Assembly: GCA_947630795.1 (NCBI GenBank)
Contig: CANRJC010000001.1
Span: 93,353 to 157,352, forward strand
Length of the DNA stretch: 64,000 nt
DNA from: an uncultured Phascolarctobacterium sp.
GTDB lineage: Bacteria; Bacillota; Negativicutes; Acidaminococcales; Acidaminococcaceae
Direction: 5' to 3'
Each line of letters begins with the position of its first letter. The stretch's first letter is position 1. The position numbers and the translations under genes are program-made. Positions 22,777 through 32,046 of the stretch are shown here, one piece after another. The notes beneath the pieces are model-generated. The model ran no database searches and was not told the DNA's origin. It saw nothing but the letters and a program-made list of their open reading frames with translations.

Positions 22777-23229
22777 ATGATGCCGGTGAAAGCCAAAAGA
22801 TTGGAAAAGATCAAGGAGCTCATCGAAAAATTCCCCATAGGAACACAGGCAGAGCTGACCGCGGCTCTCAGGGATTACGGTATCGAGGTCACTCAGGCCA
22901 CGGTCTCCCGTGATATCAAAGAGCTGGGGCTGGTGAAGACTCGCACCGAAAAAGGACGCAGTCATTACGCCGTGCCCAAGGCTCACGGCGAGATGCTGTC
23001 GCCGGAGCGGCTGTTGCGCACCATCAAAGACTGCGTCATCAGCGTGCAAAGCGGCGACGATCTGGTAGTGGTGCGCACTCTGCCGGGCACCGCTCAGGCA
23101 GTGGGCTATGCCATCGACAGTCTCAACTGGCCCGAAGTGCTGGGCACCATAGGGGGAGACGATACCCTCTTTATCGCTCCCGTGGGCCGGCGCTTGCTGG
23201 GACAATTGATGAAACGGTTGCAGATCTGA
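22777..23229 (+). CDS. argR: Arginine repressor ArgR/AhrC
   Basis: A 150-residue regulator. The N-terminal winged helix contains VTQATVSRDIKELGL, and the C-terminal arginine-binding oligomerisation domain contains GTAQAVGYAID and GTIGGDDTLFI. It senses arginine and controls arginine genes. Next to recN as in Bacillus. Confidence 0.95.
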   Translation: MMPVKAKRLEKIKELIEKFPIGTQAELTAALRDYGIEVTQATVSRDIKELGLVKTRTEKGRSHYAVPKAHGEMLSPERLLRTIKDCVISVQSGDDLVVVRTLPGTAQAVGYAIDSLNWPEVLGTIGGDDTLFIAPVGRRLLGQLMKRLQI

Positions 23230-23243
23230 GGACGGGGACGGCT

Positions 23244-24932
23244 ATGTTGAGGGGATTACATGTCCATAATTTCGCTTTGATCGAAGATGCGGCGGTGGAG
23301 TTCAGCCCCGGGTTCAATGTTTTCAGCGGTGAGACCGGCGCAGGCAAGTCCATCCTCATCGATGCCTTCGGCGTGGCCCTGGGGGCCCGAGCTTCTTCGG
23401 ACTATCTTCGTCAGGGAGCAAATAGTTATTGGGTGCAGGCGGTCTTTGCTTCGGAAGAAGAGGGACCGGTGCGGGAGCTTTTGGCAGAGCAGGGCATAGA
23501 AGCAGAAGAAGGCGAGCTGCTCTTGCGTCGGCAGGTAGACGCCGGCGGCCGGGGCAGAGCCTTCGTGAACGGAGTGCAGGTGCCGGTAGCTTTTTTGAAA
23601 AGCTTGGGAAGTTTGTTGGTGGATATCCACGGTCAGCACGAAAATCAGGCTTTGCTGCAAAAAGACAGTCCCCTGCTGTGCTTGGATGCGGCGGGCGGAG
23701 AGACCGTTGCCGCTCTTTCGGGCGCTTATAAAAAGGCATACAGCCGTTATCAAGAACTCAAAAAACAACTCTTGACTTTGGAAAAAGACGGGGCAGCGAG
23801 AGAAAGACTGTTAGACAGCTGCCGCTGGGAGATCGGCGAGATCAAGGCCGCCGCCTTAAAGGTCGGCGAAGAAGAGGCGCTGGAAAAAGAAGCCCGCCTG
23901 TGGCAGAACAGGGAAAGGATCGCCACGGCCTGCGGCACAGCCCACGCTCATTTGGATAGAGAAGGAACTTGCTTGGCCCATTTGGCGGCAGCCAAACAGG
24001 CTCTCACAGCCGCCGCTCGTTACGACGCCGCTTTGGAGCCCCATGTCCAAAGCATGGAAGAAGCGTGGCTGACTTTGGAAGATGTGCGGCAGGAACTGGG
24101 GGCTTATCTGGAAGAACTGGATATGGACGAGGGCCGTGCTCAGCAGGTGCAGAGCAGGCTGGATCTCATCTATCGTTTGCAAAAAAAATACGGCGGCTCC
24201 ACCGAAGCGGTGCTGGCCTATTTAAAAGCAGCCGAAGACCGCTGCGAAAAATTGGAGAAATCAGAAGAGACCATCGCCGCCGTAAAAAAAGAGCTGGCTC
24301 TTTGCGAGGCCGACTTGCTGAACAAGGGGAAGGCTCTCGGCGAGGCCAGACGAAAAACGGCGGCAGTTTTCAGCCGACAGGTGCTGAAAGAGATCGCCGA
24401 CTTGGCCTTAGCTCAGGCTCGTTTTGAAGTGGAGCTCGAAGACGCGGGAACTTTTTTGCCCACGGGCATGGATAAAGCTGTCTTCAAATTCAGCGCCAAT
24501 TTGGGCGAACCCTTGGGCGAATTGGAGAAAGTGGCCAGCGGCGGTGAATTGAGCCGTTTGGCGTTGGCCATAAAAACTTGTCTGCGCTCCGTGAAGGGAG
24601 CGGCCACCATGGTCTTCGACGAGATCGACAGCGGTGTGGGCGGCCGCACTGCTTTGAGCATGGCGGAAAAACTTTCCCTGTTGGCCGGGCACGGTCAGGT
24701 GGTGTGCGTCACCCATTTGAGCCAGATCGCAGCCTTCGCCGACAGACACATCTTCATCGCCAAAGAAGCGCGGGGCGGACGCACCGTCACCACTCTCAAA
24801 GTTTTAGAGCGGGACGAGAGGATAGCCGAGCTGGCCCGCATGGCAGCGGGCAGCGAAGACAGCCGGGCCGCAAGAGAGACCGCCGCAGAACTTTTACAGC
24901 GGGCCGATAAATTCAAGGAGGCCGAAAAATGA
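23244..24932 (+). CDS. recN: DNA repair protein RecN
   Basis: A 562-residue SMC-like ATPase. Walker A FSGETGAGKSI lies at 28-38, coiled coils fill about 150-370, and the ABC signature VASGGELSRLALAIK with Walker B MVFDEIDSGVGG comes near 428-470. It acts in double-strand-break repair. ATG 23244 gives the standard LRGLHVHNFALIEDA start. Confidence 0.96.
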   Translation: MLRGLHVHNFALIEDAAVEFSPGFNVFSGETGAGKSILIDAFGVALGARASSDYLRQGANSYWVQAVFASEEEGPVRELLAEQGIEAEEGELLLRRQVDAGGRGRAFVNGVQVPVAFLKSLGSLLVDIHGQHENQALLQKDSPLLCLDAAGGETVAALSGAYKKAYSRYQELKKQLLTLEKDGAARERLLDSCRWEIGEIKAAALKVGEEEALEKEARLWQNRERIATACGTAHAHLDREGTCLAHLAAAKQALTAAARYDAALEPHVQSMEEAWLTLEDVRQELGAYLEELDMDEGRAQQVQSRLDLIYRLQKKYGGSTEAVLAYLKAAEDRCEKLEKSEETIAAVKKELALCEADLLNKGKALGEARRKTAAVFSRQVLKEIADLALAQARFEVELEDAGTFLPTGMDKAVFKFSANLGEPLGELEKVASGGELSRLALAIKTCLRSVKGAATMVFDEIDSGVGGRTALSMAEKLSLLAGHGQVVCVTHLSQIAAFADRHIFIAKEARGGRTVTTLKVLERDERIAELARMAAGSEDSRAARETAAELLQRADKFKEAEK

Positions 24933-25510
24933 TCAAGAAGATGAGCGACCCGTCTTTAGACGAAAAATATATAGAAGGCAGCGGCAAACTTTGTTTTGAC
25001 GGCTCTCTTTTAAAAGTGAGGCTGGATCGAGTGCAGCTGCCCGGGGGCCGGCAGGCGGCGAGAGAATGGATCCATCATTCCGGCGCCGTGGCCATCGTCC
25101 CCGTTTTGCCCGACGGACGCATCGTGCTGGTGAAGCAGTGCCGTTATCCCATGGGCACGGTGATGTGGGAGATACCGGCGGGAAAATTGGACCACGGGCC
25201 GAAGGAAGAGCCCGAGGCCTGCGCCCGCCGCGAGTTGAGCGAAGAGACCGGTTATGAGGCCGCCTCTTGGCAATATCTTCTCACCATCGCCACCACTCCC
25301 GGCTTTTCCGACGAAGTGATCCATTTATATAAGGCTTGGGACTTGGTGCAGACGGGGCAGCACTGCGATGAAGACGAATTCATAACGGTGGCCGCCTTCA
25401 CCGTCGAGGAATTGGCTGCCATGGCGAGAGAGGGCAGTCTTTTCGACGGCAAGACCCTCGCCGCCCTCTATGCCGCAGGCATCATGGCTCAAGAAAAAAG
25501 CAGGACGTAA
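24929..25510 (+). CDS. nudF: NUDIX ADP-ribose pyrophosphatase
   Basis: A 193-residue NUDIX hydrolase. The NUDIX box spans GKLDHGPKEEPEACARREL-SEETGYEA with the REL..EE core. The pattern WEIPAGK before it and TPGFSDEVIHLYKA after it fit the ADP-ribose pyrophosphatase subgroup. It overlaps recN by four bases (ATGA). Confidence 0.88.
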   Translation: MIKKMSDPSLDEKYIEGSGKLCFDGSLLKVRLDRVQLPGGRQAAREWIHHSGAVAIVPVLPDGRIVLVKQCRYPMGTVMWEIPAGKLDHGPKEEPEACARRELSEETGYEAASWQYLLTIATTPGFSDEVIHLYKAWDLVQTGQHCDEDEFITVAAFTVEELAAMAREGSLFDGKTLAALYAAGIMAQEKSRT

Positions 25511-25576
25511 AATTTCTGCGAGAGCTTTTTCTCTTCGGCACTTTAAGATAAAATGAGATGAAATGAGGTGACGGAC

Positions 25577-25876
25577 GTGAAGAAAAATATTTTGTTGTGG
25601 GGCCTGTGTTTCTTTCTTTACGGCGGCACGGTCTTCGCCGCTGCAACAGAGGAAGCGACGACGAAAACTTTCGGCCGGGAGTTGGAGGCTCCCGCCCTCT
25701 GCGACACGGCCTATCATTGTTGCGGCGCTCCTTATGATGAGCCCTATTATCATCATCCCAAGAGGCACCGCCGCCCTCACTATGACGATCATTATCTTCC
25801 TCCGCCTCCTCCTCATCGGGGACATTACAGAGGAGAGGGCCGCCCTCATCGGCGGCCGCATCACGGCTATCTGTAA
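25577..25876 (+). CDS. Small secreted His/Pro-rich protein
   Basis: A 99-residue protein: signal peptide MKKNILLWGLCFFLYGGTVFAA, an acidic Thr/Glu stretch, then a tail dense in His, Pro, Tyr and Arg (YYHHPKRHRRPHYDDHYLPPPPP). Two Cys occur in YHCCGAP. The composition suggests metal binding (Zn, Ni or Cu) in the periplasm, which is inference only. GTG 25577 with GAGGTG 6 bases upstream is preferred to GTG 25568, which is part of that site. A weak -10 TAAAAT lies at 25549. Confidence 0.65.
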   Translation: MKKNILLWGLCFFLYGGTVFAAATEEATTKTFGRELEAPALCDTAYHCCGAPYDEPYYHHPKRHRRPHYDDHYLPPPPPHRGHYRGEGRPHRRPHHGYL

Positions 25877-25893
25877 ATAAAACCGAAAGAAAA

Positions 25894-25931
25894 ACTCCCG
25901 CTCTCCGACCGCAAGGCCGAAGGGCGGGAGT
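25894..25931 (-). terminator. Bidirectional terminator between the His-rich gene and the ABC importer
   Basis: ACTCCCGC (25894-25901) pairs GCGGGAGT (25924-25931). On the minus strand it is followed by TTTTTC; on the plus strand by CGTCGTTTTG. It serves the importer operon best. Confidence 0.8.
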
Positions 25932-25958
25932 CGTCGTTTTGCAAAACAGATCGGCGGT

Positions 25959-26765
25959 CTATTGCTTCCAGGGCACGGCTTTTCTCTCTAAATACTGCAG
26001 CAGCAGATTGAAGATGAGACCCAAAAGGGAGAGGACGATGACCCCGGCCATGAGGCGGTCGGTGATCATCAGGTCGCCGTAGTGGAGGATGAGGGCGCCG
26101 ATGCCCACCTGAGCGGCGATCATCTCTGCCGCCACCAAAAGCAAGAGGGAAGTGCCGGCCGCCAGCCGCAGGCCGGCGAAGATCATGGGCAGAGCATTGG
26201 GCAGCACCACGCTGCCCATTATTTTTCCCCAAGTGGCGTTGAAGCTGACCGCCACTTTGATCAAAAGGGTGTCCACGTTCTTGACGCCGGAATAAGTGTT
26301 CATGGCCACGGGGAAGAAAACGCCCATGGCGATCATGGTGACTTTGGAAAGTTCGCCGATGCCCAGCCACAGGATGAAGAGGGGCAAGAGGGCGATCTTG
26401 GGGATGGGGTAGAGGGCGTTGACCAGGGGGCTGCCGACCCTGTCTGCCAAAGCGGAGGTGCCGGTGACCAAACCCACGGCCAAGCCTAAAAGGCTGCCGC
26501 AGACGAAGCCCAGGAAAATGCGGTAAAGGCTGGCCACGAGAGAGAGGCCCACTTCGCCGTCGGCTATCATGATGAAGAGAGCGGTCAAAATTTGCGTGGG
26601 CGCCGGCAAAAAGAGGGTAGAGACCAGACCGGCGCGGCAGATGAGCTCCCAGAGCAAAAGCAGGCAGCCGATGGAGACGACGCTGATGTAGCGGGGATAA
26701 GTTTTCTGCCAAGAGCTCATGCGGCTGGGCACGTTGTAGACGACTGTCTTCTGCTGTTCTGTCAT
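25959..26765 (-). CDS. ABC importer permease, SsuC/TauC type
   Basis: A 268-residue membrane protein with about six helices and the binding-protein-dependent permease loop (GSVVLPNALPMIFAGLRLA, the EAA motif) that contacts the ATPase. It belongs to the nitrate/sulfonate/taurine permease group. Its ATG overlaps the ATPase stop by four bases. The substrate is not determined. Confidence 0.87.
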   Translation of the reverse strand: MTEQQKTVVYNVPSRMSSWQKTYPRYISVVSIGCLLLLWELICRAGLVSTLFLPAPTQILTALFIMIADGEVGLSLVASLYRIFLGFVCGSLLGLAVGLVTGTSALADRVGSPLVNALYPIPKIALLPLFILWLGIGELSKVTMIAMGVFFPVAMNTYSGVKNVDTLLIKVAVSFNATWGKIMGSVVLPNALPMIFAGLRLAAGTSLLLLVAAEMIAAQVGIGALILHYGDLMITDRLMAGVIVLSLLGLIFNLLLQYLERKAVPWKQ

Positions 26766-27544
26766 TCTTCCACCTCCAAGAGAGCGGCCCGGGCATCCTT
26801 GGCGATGTGCTCCCAGATCTCACGGATGAATTCGGCGATGGTCTCGGCATAACAGGGAAGCTCCCGCTCGGAGCGGGGGATGTCGATGGTGACGATCTTG
26901 CTCACTTTGCCGGGGCGGCGGGAGAGCAGCACCACTCGATCCGCCAGCATCACCGCTTCTTGGATGTTATGAGTGACGTAGAGGGTGGAGAGACGGGTCT
27001 TCTCCCACAGGGTCACCAATTCTTCCTGCATGATGGTGCGGGTCTGAGCGTCGAGGGCAGAGAAGGGCTCGTCCATCAAGAGCAGGTCGGGCTCGATGGC
27101 CAAGGCCCGGGCGATGCCCACTCTTTGCCGCATGCCCCCCGACAACTGATGGGGGAAGGAAGTTTCGAAGCCCCGCAGGCCCACCAGTTCGATAAAATGC
27201 TTCACTCTTTCTTTTTTCTCCGCCTTCTCCATGCCCAAGCACTCCAACCCGAAGGCGATGTTGTCTTCCACGCTGCGCCAGGGGAAGAGCCCCGTCTCCT
27301 GAAAGACGATGGCATGACGGGGGATGCAGCCGGGCGCCACATCCAAGAAGCGGACGCTGCCCCTCGTGGGCTCTAAAAGTCCGGCAGTGATGTTCAGCAG
27401 CGTCGATTTGCCGCAGCCGGAGGGTCCTACCAAAGCTACAAATTCTTCTTCGTTGACCGTCAGGTCGATATCTTCCAGCACCGACAGGCTCTTGCCCCGT
27501 TGGTTGACGAAAGTTTTGCTGACGGCTTCTATGGTCAATTTCAT
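26762..27544 (-). CDS. ABC importer ATPase, SsuB/TauB type
   Basis: A 260-residue ATPase with Walker A GPSGCGKST (near residue 40), signature LSGGMRQR, Walker B LLLMDEPFSALD and the H-loop VTHNIQEA. It powers the importer with the flanking permease and binding protein. AGGACAG lies before its ATG. Confidence 0.92.
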   Translation of the reverse strand: MKLTIEAVSKTFVNQRGKSLSVLEDIDLTVNEEEFVALVGPSGCGKSTLLNITAGLLEPTRGSVRFLDVAPGCIPRHAIVFQETGLFPWRSVEDNIAFGLECLGMEKAEKKERVKHFIELVGLRGFETSFPHQLSGGMRQRVGIARALAIEPDLLLMDEPFSALDAQTRTIMQEELVTLWEKTRLSTLYVTHNIQEAVMLADRVVLLSRRPGKVSKIVTIDIPRSERELPCYAETIAEFIREIWEHIAKDARAALLEVEE

Positions 27545-27585
27545 TACTGTCCTACCATGCTTTCCGCTGTGCCGCCGGGCACAGA

Positions 27586-27615
27586 AGGCTTCGGTCCTCC
27601 GAGGCCTTTTTGTTT
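27586..27615 (+). terminator. Plus-strand terminator inside the minus-strand importer operon
   Basis: GGCTTCGG (27586-27593), loop TCCT, CCGAGGCC (27598-27605), then TTTTTGTTTT. It faces against the operon, so it can only stop antisense transcripts. Confidence 0.7.
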
Positions 27616-27657
27616 TGATGTCCTCTTAAAAAAGGGAAAGGCTCCCCTTATTAGAGA

Positions 27658-27707
27658 AGAGCCTCAGCACCGCCACCGGGACCGAAGTTCGGCTGCGGCG
27701 TGAGGCT
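27658..27707. promoter_or_regulatory. Intercistronic stem-loop between binding protein and ATPase genes
   Basis: GAGCCTCA (27658-27665) pairs TGAGGCTC (27700-27707), enclosing a CCGAA/TTCGG hairpin. In the minus-strand mRNA it follows the binding-protein stop and could protect that message. On the plus strand it is followed by CGTTTTCTTG and may also terminate. Confidence 0.55.
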
Positions 27708-27736
27708 CCGTTTTCTTGAGCAGACCGAAAATTATT

Positions 27737-28756
27737 TTATTTGGCCATGGCCTTTTCCAAGAAGCTGTTGTTCACCACTTGCTTGGCTTCCAGCTTGCCG
27801 CTCATCATCTTGTTGGCGCTGTACCATTTGATCTGGGTATCGATGTCGCTGGCCAGCAGTTTGCCGTCCCTGTCGATGTAGGGCAGGCCCAGCTTGATGT
27901 CTTCGGCGGGGGCCTTCACGTATTTGGAGGCGATGGCTACCACCTCATCCAACTGCTTGGCATCTTTCTTGGCGATGCAGGCATCGTAATATACGTGGCA
28001 GGCTTTGTTGTAGGCCCGCATGAAGCGAACGGCCACATCTTCCTTCTTCATGAATTCGGGAGAGTAGAAGATAGCGGAGGTCTGGTAGGGGATGACGTCG
28101 CCTACCTGCACGATGGCCTTGCCGTAGCCGGCCTTCTCTACTTTGGTGATGTTGGGCTCGTTGAGGATGCAGGCGTCGATCTGTTTGGATTCCAAAGCGG
28201 CCATCACGGCGCCCAATTTGCCCAAGGGAACGATCTCGATGTCGTCCAGTTTCAGGCCCTGAGTCTCCAGCATCCTGCCGATCATATAATGGAAGGTGGA
28301 GCCTTTTTGGGTGAGGCCGATCCGTTTGCCTTTCAGATCTTTCAGACCTTTCACGCCTTTGTTGAAATTATCGGCGGTTACCAAAAGGGCAGAAGAAATG
28401 AAGCCTTTTTCTTCCCGGCCCTTGTCGGCCACGATGCCCAATTGCTGACCGTTGGCGGCCATGTTGTAAAGGCTGGCGGTGATGCCGGTAGCGCCTACGT
28501 CTACTTTATTGCTGGCGGTGGCCACGGCGATGGGATGGGCGGCGTCGAACCACTGAGCTTCGATCTCGATGCCTTCTTCGGCGAAGTAGCCCTTATCGAT
28601 GGCTAAAAAGAGGGGAGCGCTGGATGTGAGGCGCAGCATGCCCAAGCTGACTTTCGTTTTTTCTTTGGGAGCTTCTTTTTTCGCGGGGGCATCGCCGCCG
28701 CAGCCGGCCACCAACAACAGGGCGGAGGCCAGAAGCATCGCTAAAAGTTTTTTCAT
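27737..28756 (-). CDS. ABC importer substrate-binding lipoprotein (SsuA/THI5-like)
   Basis: A 339-residue lipoprotein: signal LLASALLLVAGC with the lipobox Cys at residue 19, a charged linker, then a periplasmic-binding fold of the NMT1/SsuA type (FLAIDKGYFAEEGIEIE, LKGKRIGLTQKGSTFHYMIGRML). The first gene of the operon, as expected for the component needed in excess. Family ligands include sulfonates, nitrate, taurine and pyrimidine precursors; the ligand here is open. AAGGAAGG precedes its ATG. A minus-strand TACAAT at plus 28803-28808 is a possible -10 box without a clear -35. Confidence 0.87.
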   Translation of the reverse strand: MKKLLAMLLASALLLVAGCGGDAPAKKEAPKEKTKVSLGMLRLTSSAPLFLAIDKGYFAEEGIEIEAQWFDAAHPIAVATASNKVDVGATGITASLYNMAANGQQLGIVADKGREEKGFISSALLVTADNFNKGVKGLKDLKGKRIGLTQKGSTFHYMIGRMLETQGLKLDDIEIVPLGKLGAVMAALESKQIDACILNEPNITKVEKAGYGKAIVQVGDVIPYQTSAIFYSPEFMKKEDVAVRFMRAYNKACHVYYDACIAKKDAKQLDEVVAIASKYVKAPAEDIKLGLPYIDRDGKLLASDIDTQIKWYSANKMMSGKLEAKQVVNNSFLEKAMAK

Positions 28757-28808
28757 GTTCGTTCTTCCTTCCTTAAAAAGTAGTGCAGATATAACTAGTT
28801 GTATTGTA

Positions 28809-29147
28809 CACTATTTCCGCAAAAAATTCACTAGCAATTTAAACTTTCGCTTAAACTTTTTTGAGCCGCTGCCCCCATGGCGGCCGTAAGATGAAGAAAG
28901 GCGAGGAAAAATTTTGCGGCAAAAATTTTATCGGTCGCTCTTCTATCGCTAAGTCTTTTCTTAAAATTTTTATTCGTCGAACTCACACATTTTTCGCTCT
29001 CCCTCGGGGCGCTCTGCCGTTCGTCTTCGTCGGCGAGGGTCGCCGACGTTTCCCTGACTTTGAAAAAGAGCGACGTGCGCTTCGGCTTTCGCAAAAAAAA
29101 GATCTTTCGGCGAAGATCGGCGCCCTTTCGTTGAAGCTGCATTTGTT
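28809..29147. other. Gene-free spacer
   Basis: No coding region with plausible composition. Many AAAATTTT words and CGAAAAT/CGAGAG words, as in the spacers at 10684, 13621 and 40863. A possible promoter for the next gene closes it. Confidence 0.5.
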
Positions 29148-29184
29148 TTTACGAGGGGGCCGCCGCTGTGATATACTATATAAT
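29148..29184 (+). promoter_or_regulatory. Probable promoter of the secreted protein at 29221
   Basis: TTTACG at 29148-29153 is followed by a run of five G and, after 18 bases, TATACT at 29172-29177 with TG upstream. A second -10-like TATAAT overlaps at 29179-29184. It is a weak version of the G-tract promoter. Confidence 0.45.
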
Positions 29185-29220
29185 AAGGTAGATGAAGAAA
29201 GCCGGAAAGAAGGATGAAAG

Positions 29221-30642
29221 ATGAGATCGAGCCGAAAGATCTTCGCCGCCTGCTGCCTCGCCTGGGCCGCAGGCTGCGCTCTCGCTTTCGCTCAGCCGCA
29301 ACTTTTGGCCGAGCGGGAACTGAAATGCGGCGGTAAGATATGCAATGCTCAACTCTGGGGAGAAGTGATGACGGGGAATTATGCCACCGAGCTTTTGCTC
29401 CTGTTGAAAGATAAAGAGAAGGGACAGCTGGTCACAGCCTATCGCCCCGACATCACCGGCGGTTACGGCTGCCGTTTGGAAGCAGTGACGGTTACCGGGC
29501 AGGGAGAGCAGTTGCTGGTGACGGTGCAGCAGGGCAATTGGCGGCGGCCCCGGGCAGTGCGGCTTTATGATCTTTCCCGCCCCGAAAAGGTGCGGGTGCT
29601 CTTCGATGCCCGCTGCAACCTGGGCCTCACCCGCAGGATCTTTTTGAACAAAGCCAAAAGTTTATTGACCGTCGTCACAGCAAGCGGCGATGAAGCGGGC
29701 ACAGCCGTGGAAAAAGCGGAGTGGGAAGGCGGGCTCGAGCAAGCGGCACAGTGGAGCGGCTTAGACAGCGCAGTGCCGCTGGATACGGACGGGGACGGCA
29801 TGGCCGAGCTGGTGACCGCAGAAACGATCTCTTACGGCGATAAAGCCATCGCCAAACTGGGAGCGGTGTGGCATTTTTCGAAAGAGAGCGAAGCGGCAGC
29901 TGTCTCTCCGAAAGAAGGGAGCTCTGCCGAGAGAAAAAAAGACGAAGCTGCAGTCGAGCCTCAAAAAGGAACACAAGAGCCGGCAGCCGAGGCTGTTGCG
30001 GAAAAAGCTGAGCCGCCGCAGGAGGCGCTCCTTTTGTGGCAGCGGGAGAATGTGCGCTTGGCGCCCGCAGAGCCCAAGAAGAGAGACGATAGGAGCGGCG
30101 AAGGCTGCAAGACAAAATTTTACAGGGTCTGGCCCGACACTGTCATCTTGCCCGTAGCCGAGGTCACGCTGCCTGTCATCACCGCCGCCGATGCGGCTTT
30201 GCAAAATAAGCTCAATGCCGCTTTAGGCAAGCACACGCAAAAACTGCGGCAGCGATCGGCCGAGGGCAAAGAAATGAAGGCCACCTTCCAAGTGTTGACG
30301 GCGACCCCTGCGGTGCTGAGCATAGAGCTGAGCCGAAGCGACGGTGAGAAAGTCAGCCGTCATTACGTGAACCTCGATCCTCAAAAAGGCGGCGAACTGT
30401 CTCTTAAGGCTTTTTTGAAAACAGAAGATAAAAAGCTGCTCCCTCATTTGGCCGCTCTTTCTGCCGACAGCACCGTCGATCTTTCCCGAGGGCTGCCGGC
30501 AAAATGGTTCATCGCCGAGGGCGATAAGCTTTGTTTCGTCGCCGCCGCTGCCGACGGCGAGGAAGAAGCGGTCTGCTTCACCCGCGAGCAGCTGGGCAAA
30601 TTTTTGCGGCCGGGCTTTTTCGACGCCGAGCAAAAACAGTGA
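29221..30642 (+). CDS. Secreted protein with C-terminal DUF3298/RsiV-like domain
   Basis: A 473-residue protein with a signal peptide (IFAACCLAWAAGCALAFA; the Cys at residue 19 could be lipidated but is followed by AL). A beta-rich N-terminal half contains a calcium-like DTDGDGMAEL at about 197-206. An Ala/Glu/Lys-rich linker covers about 225-275. The C-terminal part has the DUF3298-type phrase YVNLDPQKGGELSLKAF. Such domains occur in PdaC and RsiV, which bind peptidoglycan or lysozyme; a link to the envelope is inferred. It stands alone between two promoters. Confidence 0.6.
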   Translation: MRSSRKIFAACCLAWAAGCALAFAQPQLLAERELKCGGKICNAQLWGEVMTGNYATELLLLLKDKEKGQLVTAYRPDITGGYGCRLEAVTVTGQGEQLLVTVQQGNWRRPRAVRLYDLSRPEKVRVLFDARCNLGLTRRIFLNKAKSLLTVVTASGDEAGTAVEKAEWEGGLEQAAQWSGLDSAVPLDTDGDGMAELVTAETISYGDKAIAKLGAVWHFSKESEAAAVSPKEGSSAERKKDEAAVEPQKGTQEPAAEAVAEKAEPPQEALLLWQRENVRLAPAEPKKRDDRSGEGCKTKFYRVWPDTVILPVAEVTLPVITAADAALQNKLNAALGKHTQKLRQRSAEGKEMKATFQVLTATPAVLSIELSRSDGEKVSRHYVNLDPQKGGELSLKAFLKTEDKKLLPHLAALSADSTVDLSRGLPAKWFIAEGDKLCFVAAAADGEEEAVCFTREQLGKFLRPGFFDAEQKQ

Positions 30643-30749
30643 CGCCTTCGCCGCGAACCCAGGTCCGTTGCCTGCTCTTTTTTGCGAAAAAAAGCGAGAG
30701 AGAGAAACGGCGTGAGCGATGCGAACAAAGACCCTCGGCAAGATAAATC

Positions 30750-30778
30750 TTGATTTTCTTTTCCGCTTAATCTATAAT
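30750..30778 (+). promoter_or_regulatory. Promoter of the RND pump operon
   Basis: TTGATT at 30750-30755, 17 bases, TATAAT at 30773-30778. The 85-base leader shows no clear repressor palindrome. Confidence 0.7.
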
Positions 30779-30867
30779 TATCATGATACTTTGGCGAAAA
30801 AAGCAATGTTTCGGATAAAGGCCTCGGCCGCACAAGACGGGCGGAGGCGAAGGAGGAGTTCCTTAAG

Positions 30868-32034
30868 ATGATTGGTTTTTCCTTGAACCGTGGCGGAAAA
30901 CTGTTGGCGGTCGCCGTGGCGCTGGGCCTTGCGGCAGGGCTGGGCGGCTGTAAGAAACAGACACAGAACCAGCAGGCCGCCGTCGTACCGGTAAGATCCA
31001 TGCAGGTGATCAAGCGGGATACTCCCATGCTTTACGATTATACCGGCTTTATCGAAGCCCGGCAGGAAATGAATCTGGTGGCTCAAGTCAGCGGCCAGAT
31101 CACCGGCAAATATTTCAACGGCGGCGATACGGTGCAGGCAGGGCAAGTCCTCTACACCGTAGATTCCCGTACATATGAGGCCGCACTGCTCAATGCTCAG
31201 GCCAATTTGGCCAACGCCCGGGCCGCTTTGGCCAACGCTTCCATCGATGCCGAGCGTTACATCAAACTTTACGAGCAAAACGCCGTGTCCAAACAAATGA
31301 TGGACAACGCTGTGATGCAAAGAGATCAGGCTCGGGCCAGCGCCGGGGCCATGGAGGCTCTTTTGCGCAGCGCTCAAGTGAATATGGAAGAAACTCGTGT
31401 GAAGGCGCCTTTCAACGGACGCATCGACACCACGGCTTTAGAAGTGGGCAACTACGCAGTGGCCGGGCAGACCGTGCTGGGCAAGATCTCCGACACCGAC
31501 CCGGTGTTCGTGAAGTTCAGCATCGCCGAGCCCGAGTATCTGCAATTGAGCGCAGCTAACAGCGGCGGCGGGGCAGCCCTCGACGATCTCAGCATCATCC
31601 TCAGCGACGGCAGCACTTACGAATTGAAAGGCAGAGTGGCCGAAGTCAACAGAGGCATGAGCGACAACACCGGCACTTTGACCGTCAAAGCTTTGTTCGA
31701 TAATCCCAAACGGCGGCTCTTGCCCGGCATGTTCGCCCATCTGCAGGCTCAGGGAGGCATCAAAAAAGATGCGCTCCTCATCCCTCAGCGGGCAGTGACG
31801 GAGATGATGTATAAACGTTTCGTGTACGTCATCGGCGCCGATAATAAAGTATCGATGAAAGAAATAACTTTGGGACCGACAGTCGGCCGTCTCTATATGG
31901 TCAACAGCGGGCTGGACGGCAGCGAAACTTTGGTGGTGGAAGGCACCGGTCATTTGCGTCAAGGAATGCAGGTGAAAGCCGAGCCCATGACCGAAGCCGA
32001 TCTGGATACTACCGGTAAGGCAGCACAGCAGTAA
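30868..32034 (+). CDS. RND pump periplasmic adaptor (AcrA/MexA family)
   Basis: A 388-residue lipoprotein with lipobox GLGGC (Cys near residue 29), a lipoyl half-motif LVAQVSGQITGKYFNGGDTV, a helical hairpin near 105-170 rich in Ala (ANARAALANASIDAERY), the returning half-motif VKAPFNGRIDTT, and beta-barrel/membrane-proximal domains with LLPGMFAHLQ. It bridges the inner-membrane pump to an outer-membrane channel. AAGGAGGAG lies about 13 bases before ATG 30868. Confidence 0.93.
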   Translation: MIGFSLNRGGKLLAVAVALGLAAGLGGCKKQTQNQQAAVVPVRSMQVIKRDTPMLYDYTGFIEARQEMNLVAQVSGQITGKYFNGGDTVQAGQVLYTVDSRTYEAALLNAQANLANARAALANASIDAERYIKLYEQNAVSKQMMDNAVMQRDQARASAGAMEALLRSAQVNMEETRVKAPFNGRIDTTALEVGNYAVAGQTVLGKISDTDPVFVKFSIAEPEYLQLSAANSGGGAALDDLSIILSDGSTYELKGRVAEVNRGMSDNTGTLTVKALFDNPKRRLLPGMFAHLQAQGGIKKDALLIPQRAVTEMMYKRFVYVIGADNKVSMKEITLGPTVGRLYMVNSGLDGSETLVVEGTGHLRQGMQVKAEPMTEADLDTTGKAAQQ

Positions 32035-32046
32035 GGAGACAGTTTA

